64,000 nucleotides of DNA. Origin: Anthostomella pinea (taxonomy: Eukaryota > Ascomycota > Sordariomycetes > Xylariales > Xylariaceae). The DNA is taken from positions 5,518,001 to 5,582,000 of the forward strand of contig CAUWAG010000010.1 of assembly GCA_963556695.1 (NCBI GenBank), given 5' to 3'. Of this stretch, positions 57,652 to 64,000 are shown in pieces. How positions within the stretch are numbered: position 1 is the first letter of the stretch; each line of letters opens with the position of its first letter. Made by a program: the position numbers and the translations under genes. The notes under the pieces were generated by a model. It saw nothing but the letters and a program-made list of their open reading frames with translations. It made no database searches and was not told the DNA's origin.

Positions 57652-59871
57652 CCATCCCCCCCATAGAAGTCGGCCACCCCCACTAGTCGGCCAGCCAAAT
57701 TGTGGGGTCACCACCAAAACACCCCCTTATTCACCCACCCACGAATGAAGCTATTCAGATCGGAGATTTATGGAAATATCATCATTCGAAAGCGCTGAAG
57801 CTGTTTACTCGTACAATCTTACGGGCGTCCGAATGGCTCGCCCCGAACGGATGTGCCTAGGCTCCTGTACAGCCTCCAAAACCTCCTCTTCAGCCGAGTC
57901 TTCGTCTTCGTCCTCTGAATCCTCTGAATCCACAACTACAACTTCTGCTTCACCCGCAAGGGCACCAGGGGTGATAGTACCACCCGTACTTAGTATCTGC
58001 GTGACTGTTCTGAATTTCCTGTTAGGATTGGGGACCTTCTTCCGCTTCTTAGGCCGTGCCCGCTCCAGTTCAGCCTCCAGAGCCTTGATCTTCCTATCCT
58101 TAATCACAAGCTCGGTCTCCTTAGCCTCGAACACGTCCGCTATCTTCCTATACTTCAGCCTGGTTCCTGGAGATCGTTTTTTGCCGAAATCCATAATCTG
58201 CCGGCTCGTAGTAGGCGTCCGCTGGTCCTCTGGTTCAGAGCTTTCAGGAGTATCAAGCTCAGGGGTCTTCCTCTTGTCTTCTTGTATCTCTGGGTGTTTT
58301 AAGCACTTCCTGCGGCTGATAGGATAACATCCAGTGACTTTGAAGCCAGAGAGGATGTTTTGCTTCGTGAAGGCGGCAGTTCTGGCTTTGCTATAGCACC
58401 GGATGAAGTTGATCTTGTCAACAGGCGAGGCATCCGTCAAGGAATTCAGCTCAGAGAGGAATTTCTGGTAGTATGCCTTCAGGGCATTATAGGGACCGTT
58501 ATCCAGGGGTTGTATGCCGTGACTAGTATGCGCAGGAAAGAAACAGAGCAATATGTTGTTGAGAAAACATATAGTCATGAATTCGTCCTATTAATACGCG
58601 TTAGACCATATTAAATCGAGAAAAATGAAAGAAAGTCCATTTAAAATAAGGAAAAATCGTATACGTACGGAGGTGTGACTCTTGTGGCCATCCAGTATTA
58701 AGAGGATAGCCTCAGACTGGTCTCCTCCTCGTTCTTCGTTTGCCTGTGGGAGGAAAACATTTTCTAGCCACTTGCAGGCTATAGCATTCGAAGTCCAGCC
58801 GTTCTCTGAACATATATAGTGCCAATCTGCGGTCTTTTTAAACTCGTTAATGAACCACTGCACTTGGAGGTCCTTCCCCTTGAAGATAATACCTGGTTTG
58901 AGGATTTTTCCAGTTGCTGAGATGGTCTCGATAAAGGAGGTCCAGCTACGGCCCTGTGGGCTCTTAAGGAAGGCTTTCTTAGTAGCAGAACTACCTATAA
59001 CTAGGGAATCGATGCCTGTGAATCTAATGAGATTTTTTCTGGAATTAAAGGGGTAGATATAGCTACCAAAACCCGCCATAATGCTGCCCTTATCGACGTT
59101 ATAGGTGTTCTTTGGCTTTACCCAGCCGTAATCTTCGAGAATTTCGAAGAACCAGTTAACTGACTCAGGCGTGAACCCCTTGAAGCGTGCTGCTTCCATC
59201 CTTTTGCCGACTTTCGTCTTGATTTCGGGGTTGCGGCGCTTGAAGGCTGCCATGAAGGTGTCTCCTAGGGGGCCCTCATCTCCCTTCTTCTTCAACAGCT
59301 TCTTGACGATCTCACGAACCAGGGAGTGCGAAGGGGCTAGGCCGAGATTTTCCTGTAATAAAATCCACTTGACTATAGTCTTTTCCTGGGCAGGGGATAG
59401 TCTCTGTTGCTGTGTGTGGGCTTCGGTTCTGGTAGCCTTGCCGTTGAGTCGATCAGACAGCGTTTGGTGCGGAATACCGTGTTTTTGACCGGCTGTTCGT
59501 ACAGATAGGCCCTTATCTGTGATATTTAAGATCGCCGAAGCCATCTAATCCTCTGTATACAAATAGGGAGGCATTTTGGGCGACTATATGATGCTACAGT
59601 GCATATAGAACGAGGCTTTAAGAGAGCCGTGAAAATCTCTATTTAGGGTACTAAAGGCGGGGTAATAGCTCCTTAATCACGTAAGCCAGGAGGGGTAAAT
59701 TTAATATTGGGGAAAACCTCAAGATCAGGGCTATCTAGAGCACTAAATACATTATGGATAGCTTTAATATCAGGCTGAATCTGTATAAGTGAACATGTGG
59801 GAGTTTTGGTGGTGATGGTGGGGTTTGGCTGGCCGACTAGTGGGGGTGGCCGACTTCTATGGGGGGGATGG
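57652..59871 (-). mobile_element. Complete pogo/Fot1-type Tc1-mariner element (2,220 bp)
   Basis: Both ends carry the same 48-bp terminal inverted repeat, beginning CCAT, seven C, ATAGAAGTCGGCCACCCCC and ending CAGCCAAA. Each is flanked outside by TA (57650-57651 and 59872-59873), the target duplication of this superfamily. A single transposase gene on the minus strand fills most of the interior. The ends beyond the 48 bp remain partly similar (CACCACCAAAAC). The transposase is uninterrupted apart from an intron and there is no sign of RIP, so the copy is probably recent. Confidence 0.93.
57805..59544 (-). CDS. DDD transposase, pogo/Fot1 type (DDE_1)
   Basis: Cuts and pastes the surrounding element. 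Exon 1 is 59544..58669; an 81-bp AT-rich intron (58668..58588, GTACGT..AATAG, with TCTAACG branch-like) precedes exon 2 (58587..57805), giving 552 aa. The N-terminus has a Psq-type helix-turn-helix (LSVRTAGQKHGIPHQTLSDRLNG) and then a CENP-B-like DNA-binding part (LSPAQEKTIVKWILLQENLGLAPSH..VREIVKKLL). The catalytic triad is present: Asp in TYNVDKGSIMAGFG, Asp in LLILDGHKSHTS and Asp in HGIQPLDNGPYNALKAYY. The splice joins GHKSHTS to DEFMTICF, as expected in the family. The C-terminal about 150 residues are basic then very acidic (EDSEDEDEDSAEEE). All key residues look intact, so activity is possible. The glutamate that often follows the first Asp (DE) is Lys here. Confidence 0.92.
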
Positions 59872-60714
59872 TAGTAAGGTCATGTACGAGGTCATATTCG
59901 TCATATTCAACACCACCCATTTCAATTTATAGATTAAAAGGCCCATTACTCTTTTTCTTTGTTCCAGTGCGACCTTAACCCATCACACATCTCTCTGTGT
60001 TCAGGATCTGAACCCAGCGAGCGTTGAGGGCAGGATACTTCAACTCACAGGTCGCCAAAGCTATACACCAACAACTGGCTGCCGTCCTTCCAATAATCCG
60101 CATTATTGAAATGGGTGGTGTTGAATATGACGAATATGACCTCGTACATGACCTTACTACCATCCCCCCCATAGAAGTCGGCCACCCCCACTAGTCGGCC
60201 AGCCAAACCCCACCATCACCACCAAAACTCCCACATGTTCACTTATACAGATTCAGCCTGATATTAAAGCTATCCACAATGTATTTAGTGCTCTAGATAG
60301 CCCTGATCTTGAGGTTTTCCCCAATATTAAATTTACCCCTCCTGGCTTACGTGATTAAGGAGCTATTACCCCGCCTTTAGTACCCTAAATAGAGATTTTC
60401 ACGGCTCTCTTAAAGCCTCGTTCTATATGCACTGTAGCATCATATAGTCGCCCAAAATGCCTCCCTATTTGTATACAGAGGATTAGATGGCTTCGGCGAT
60501 CTTAAATATTACAGATAAGGGCCTATCTGTACGAACAGCCGGTCAAAAACACGGTATTCCACACCAAACGCTGTCTGATCGACTCAACGGCAAGGCTACC
60601 AGAACCGAAGCCCACACACAGCAACAGAGACTATCCCCTGCCCAGGAAAAGACTATAGTCAAGTGGATTTTATTACAGGAAAATCTCGGCCTAGCCCCTT
60701 CGCACTCCCTGGTT
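59317..60714. repeat. Large inverted duplication: two 610-bp arms, 178-bp spacer
   Basis: Positions 59317..59926 are repeated in reverse complement at 60105..60714. Paired coordinates always sum to 120,031, so there are no indels. By eye I find three differences, all transitions (near 59525, 59468 and 59754 on the left arm). Each arm contains 555 bp of the transposon end (promoter, terminal repeat and first 75 transposase codons) plus 55 bp of the non-transposon flank. The spacer 59927..60104 is single-copy. Because the flank is shared, this is a duplication and inversion of a segment, not two independent insertions. Confidence 0.93.
60160..60714 (+). mobile_element. Truncated inverted copy of the mariner element end
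   Basis: It begins with an intact 48-bp terminal repeat after TA (60158-60159) and stops abruptly at 60714, where similarity ends within the transposase gene. There is no second terminal repeat, so it cannot move alone, but it keeps the presumptive transposase promoter. Confidence 0.9.
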
Positions 60715-60717
60715 TAA
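60487..60717 (+). pseudogene. Truncated transposase, DNA-binding part only (76 codons)
   Basis: Identical in protein sequence to the first 75 or so residues of the full transposase. It is open from its ATG through the Psq-type helix-turn-helix and the start of the CENP-B-like segment, then stopped by a TAA created exactly at the duplication breakpoint (...APSHSLV, stop). It lacks every catalytic Asp. If expressed it could bind the terminal repeats without cutting. Confidence 0.85.
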
Positions 60718-60759
60718 GTTGCGACTATCACGGCTGTACCTCGTAGTGGGCATCTCTGA

Positions 60760-61859
60760 TCAGGCTGCTTTCCTTGGCTGTCGAGGTGGAAATGATGCGT
60801 GGCACGAGTAGTAATCGGAGTTCACGGGCATCGGAGGCAGAAGCCAATCATCCTGCTCTTCCTCGCTGTCTTCCACGTCCTCGTCATCTTCTTCCACGTG
60901 ATCCTCATCTTCTTCTTCCACGTCCTCCTCCGCGTGATCATCATCTTCTTTTTCCACGTGATCCTCATCTTCTTCTTCCACGTGGTCCTCATCCTCTTCC
61001 TCGCTGTCTTTCATGTGATCCTCTTCTTCTTCCAAGTGCAACTCTGTCAGCTTCTTCGTTAGGAGTCCGACATATTCCTTGTCTTCAATCTCCTTCCGTT
61101 GCGAGCGTTCCAGCCAGGGTTTGGTAGGCAGCTTCTCGAGTTCCGGATGCCAGCGACGAATCCTGTTTACGATAGAATGGTACAGTGTGTTCCAGTACAG
61201 GCCGTGGTAGGCATGTGACTCGAGCTCCTGACTCATGAGGCAGTTTTGCCATGGACTTGTCGGAGAATATGTGTATGTATGCGTGCACCATCTCGTGGAT
61301 TAGTGTTTCGACCATGTCGACGTAATCGAGGCGTCGACCTTGCAAGTTCTTGAAGACGACAATCTCTCCGCGAGATGGAGTGAAGTATCCATACAAAGGC
61401 TTCCAACCCCAATCCATCATTAAAACCCGGAGCCATATGGTACCGAGGCTGTCGAAGAAGAAGAAACTATTACACTCCTGTGAGTCACCGGAAAGCCCTT
61501 CCTTCTCGCGAATGGAGTGTCATTACAAGCAGGCAACGAAAGCCTCGAGACCCAGAGCGATAACATCACATGCGGCGCAGGATTGCCAGAATTGGGATGG
61601 GAACAGAGAACACTGACCTATCAAGATGTACCAGGAGATCTGAAATGTTTCTTTCAATATTGAGATCGGAGGCATATATGCAGAGACCATGTAAATAAGC
61701 GTGTACGAAGTTAGAACGGCTAACAGCCTGCTGCATGTACCGAGCAGAGTCCTTTAAAGGAAGGGCAAGAGTTTGGCTGATGAGTTTGTCGGGATCATGA
61801 GAACCAGACTTGGGGAATGGTTCTTCTGACATCCTCGACCAAGAGCTTAAGGTGCGCAA
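60760..61859 (-). pseudogene. SprT-like zinc metalloprotease gene, frameshifted, with acidic repeat tail
   Basis: Likely exons are 61859..61632 and 61477..60760 with a 154-bp intron (61631..61478). The join gives ISDLL-ECNSFFFFDSLGTIWLRVL, then MDWGWKPLYGYFTPSRGEIVVFKN and the zinc motif HEMVH (61297..61283, residues HEMVHAYIHIF). This is the SprT/Spartan-like arrangement of DNA-protein-crosslink proteases. Between about 61240 and 61280 the frame is lost: the expected continuation (ELESHAYHGLYWNTLYHSIVNRIRRWHPEL) lies in the next frame, equivalent to a 1-base insertion or 2-base deletion. No GT..AG intron explains it without removing HEMVH. The second part ends in a long Glu/Asp/His tail with repeats of the type EEEDEDHVE. 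The stop lies about 45 bp from the transposon-duplication breakpoint. It is a pseudogene unless the shift is a sequencing error. Confidence 0.7.
60835..61030 (-). repeat. Tandem repeat encoding the acidic EEDEDHVE tail
   Basis: Units of about 24-33 bp built on ATCTTCTTCTTCCACGTGATCCTC are repeated about six times, imperfectly. Each unit contains the palindrome CACGTG or a variant. In the SprT-like frame they encode acidic His-containing units. Confidence 0.8.
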
Positions 61860-63308
61860 GATCGTTCAAAGACCGAATAATGTGTGATTCGAATGGCGTA
61901 CGGTTTGAAAAGCTGCTGATGGGGGCGGGACGACATGTCACCGAGGGTGGTATGCGTCTAACTTATATGGAGGTGTGATGAGGCTTGAGCGGCTTCCAGG
62001 CACATGTTTAGGGTATACCCTCTGCCTGACAAGTATCTTCCCGACGGACGACAACGCGTCTGGAAGACAAAGGTCATACGCAGAAGCCTCACCTTCCCAC
62101 GTCACTTAGGACCTATACAGTCCTGACAACTTCGGAATCAAGAGGACGGTCCTGGACTGAGAGCTTGGCGGCCATAGGACTGAATTTACTCAGGAATGAA
62201 GAACACCAACTGCAGGACAAACTCGATGTTACCGAGTCCTTCCCCTGAGCAAGTCGAAATAAGAAATCATATCGTCGCGACAGGGTATGTTGACAAACCA
62301 CACCGAGTACTCATCGCATAACTGACTGATTCACATCCCTTGAGGTGTGAATGGCGGTGACTGGCCCTTCCGCAATGTGATAAAAGCAGGGTCGCGAGAA
62401 GTTAATTAGCTTCATGAAAGTACCACATGTGCAAACATAATCCTGCCAACAAGCAACTTACCGCGATGCCCTCGATCTGCATGCAGCCAAAGTACACCAT
62501 CCTCCTCAGGAACGATGCAGACGAAATAAAAGCAAGCAGCCCGAGTCAATGCGCCATAATCAATATCCAGCACCCGCAGCGGCTCCAGCCCAATAGGGGG
62601 CGCCGGTTGGCTGGGACACTCACTGGCCGTGCAAGCAAACAATTCGGCACAGCAGTTAGCTGGGGTGGAGGCGGTAGCCCTTATAAACCAAAACAAAACG
62701 ATTTTCCATCAACCAAATCATAGCCCAGTGGTGCATGGCAGCTACAGAGCGACTACCGCTGGGTGTAAGGTGTAGTGGTGTCTTAATGGCCCTGCAACCG
62801 TGAGGGTAGACAAAATCTCCAAAGAGGTTTTTCGTAGGTTCCAGATTCAATCCTGGGCCGAGCTTTTTTGGATATGTTTTTTGAAACAATTTTTAATTGA
62901 TGTTTTGGTCTCTGGCTCAAGACATATCTGGGTCTTGCTGAGCTCACCTGCAGTTGAGGCCGTGTAGCAAACCCCCCGATCTTACAACCCGAATTGCACT
63001 GCGCCGGAGCGTAAAGCTGCTCGGAATGTTGCGCGCCCGTACACATACATAAAATCCACCACCCCGATCACCGGCCACATTATGATGTTACTAAACACCT
63101 CCATCTTTTCCTAGCGATAGCCACATAAAAGAAACAACCAGAAGTTGACCAGGCGAGTTGACAAGGCCACGCCCGCCCATAGTGGAGCGAGCCTATGCCT
63201 TGGAAACCCATCACAGACGCGTGTAGCGGTGTGAGTCGTTGCCTTCATCATAGTGACATCCCAACACGTGCGGAGTGTCCCGGTATACCTCGTCCACTAC
63301 GACTTCTC
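61860..63308. other. Intergenic region, no supported gene
   Basis: About 1.45 kb. Short frames (62113..62301 -, 62412..62696 -, 62783..63046 -) have no similarity. A tRNA-like A-box word (TAGCCCAGTGG, 62721-62731) and a B-box-like word (62844-62853) are too far apart and lack a matching acceptor stem. Confidence 0.45.
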
Positions 63309-64000
63309 CTAGGACGCGTCGCTCGTCGCAGCTTCGGCTTCCTCCTCCTTCTTGATATCCTTCCACTCCTCTTCAGTGACATGTAACCACTGCGATACCA
63401 CCGTTAAAGCCACCCATATCTCGCAGGAGGCAAGAAATCTCAGTGATTCTATCAGGACGAGATTGAGTCCGACTCGTGGTGATAGGCTGTCGAGGAGATT
63501 GACAGTAAACATATCGCCACAAGGTAGGCCACGTTTGCGGGCAAAAGCCCGTGCCACGGCTCGTAGCGTCAACATGTCGAGAGGTGAAAGCAGTATACGT
63601 ACGATGGAATTGGTGATGACTTGCCCGCCCAAGAGAGAAGGAAGACTCGTCAAGGAGTTAACGATATATCTAGGGGCATCTTTCGGCTGCGGTCGGGCAT
63701 CCCCACTGAAGCTCGGTCGCAGCTCAGCAGACCAGACACCAGCTCCGGGGGGTGGCAGCTCTGTCGATTCGGTAGTATCGACGTCGAAGCTAATAAGTGT
63801 TGGGTTGACCATCTCTGAATCCTCCTCGTCGGTGGCGTACTCTTCCCCACCTCGACTTGAAAATGTGCCTTGCCTTCTGATCGCACCCACTGGAATAGCA
63901 TCGCCAGCTGCCTGGCCGTCTGGTGCCATGGCAGCTGGCACATCAGAGTCTGGCTCTGGATCATGGGTGTGCCGTATCTCGCGATCAGCCGCTCCAAGTG
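63309..64000 (-). CDS. Unrecognised protein, C-terminal part (runs off the window)
   Basis: The frame is open from the window edge to a stop at 63309-63311 (230 codons visible, no initiating ATG needed inside). The first about 100 residues are acidic and Ser/Pro-rich (THDPEPDSDVP, EEYATDEEDSEMVNPTLISFDVDTTES). The segment after ARPQPKDAPRYIVNSLTSLPSLLGG is amphipathic to hydrophobic (QVITNSIVRILLSPLDMLTLRAVARAFARKRGLP and VGLNLVLIESLRFLASCEIWVALTVVSQWL), so membrane association is likely. It ends in a charged tail (EEEWKDIKKEEEAEAA). The conserved-looking composition and lack of stops make it a real gene, but I cannot name the family. The start and any upstream exons lie beyond the right edge. 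Confidence 0.7.
   Translation of the reverse strand, partial: LGAADREIRHTHDPEPDSDVPAAMAPDGQAAGDAIPVGAIRRQGTFSSRGGEEYATDEEDSEMVNPTLISFDVDTTESTELPPPGAGVWSAELRPSFSGDARPQPKDAPRYIVNSLTSLPSLLGGQVITNSIVRILLSPLDMLTLRAVARAFARKRGLPCGDMFTVNLLDSLSPRVGLNLVLIESLRFLASCEIWVALTVVSQWLHVTEEEWKDIKKEEEAEAATSDAS

Noticed and set aside
60160..60714. An independent second insertion of the mariner element
   Set aside because: The 55-bp non-element flank is also duplicated in inverted form and there is no second terminal repeat, so a segmental inverted duplication explains it better.
62721..62853. tRNA or tRNA-derived SINE (A-box TAGCCCAGTGG and a B-box-like word)
   Set aside because: The boxes are about 120 bp apart and the flanks cannot form an acceptor stem.

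Overview
The window is nuclear DNA of a filamentous ascomycete, most likely a Sordariomycete. The evidence is short spliceosomal introns (about 49-266 bp, GT..AG, several with CTGAC/CTAAC-like branch points), compact GC-rich genes separated by 1-2 kb, and typical families: a cutinase-factor-type Zn2Cys6 regulator, a KAR9/GAS2-type protein and a pogo/Fot1-type transposon. One AT-rich block shows C-to-T/G-to-A decay of the kind left by repeat-induced point mutation (RIP). I found no rRNA, tRNA or CRISPR array.

Left part (1-29 kb): mostly conserved housekeeping genes. In order: the 5' end of glycogen synthase (-), a small secreted cysteine-containing protein (+), a Neo1-type phospholipid flippase (-), a HAT2/RBBP4-type WD40 histone chaperone (-), then divergently XRN1 5'-3' exoribonuclease (+). 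Next come an F-box-like protein with an acidic tail (+), an Nrp1/ARP-type RNA-binding protein with a degenerate exonuclease fold, an RRM and two RanBP2 zinc fingers (-), a PMP3/SNA3-type membrane peptide (+) and a low-complexity hypothetical protein (+).

Middle (29-45.5 kb): a repeat-rich stretch with a probable LINE remnant, a RIP-decayed relative of the mariner element found further right, and other relics (30.05-31.9 kb). Malic enzyme (-) follows at 33.6-35.8 kb. Then about 9 kb, from 36.3 to 45.5 kb, has no recognisable gene.

Right part (45.5-64 kb): a CTF1/FarB-type fatty-acid/cutinase transcription factor (+), a KAR9/GAS2-type cytoskeletal protein (+) and a BBE-like FAD oxidoreductase (+). 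A 2,220-bp pogo/Fot1-type mariner with perfect 48-bp terminal repeats, TA flanks and an intact DDD transposase follows. Beside it lies an almost perfect 610-bp inverted duplication of its transposase-start end plus 55 bp of flanking DNA, with a 178-bp spacer. The inverted copy carries a 76-codon DNA-binding-only transposase fragment. Directly beyond is a frameshifted SprT-like metalloprotease gene (-), and the window ends inside an unrecognised gene (-).

The most unusual structure is the transposon fold-back at 59.3-60.7 kb. It could yield both a hairpin RNA and a truncated, potentially interfering transposase. These are inferences from sequence alone.
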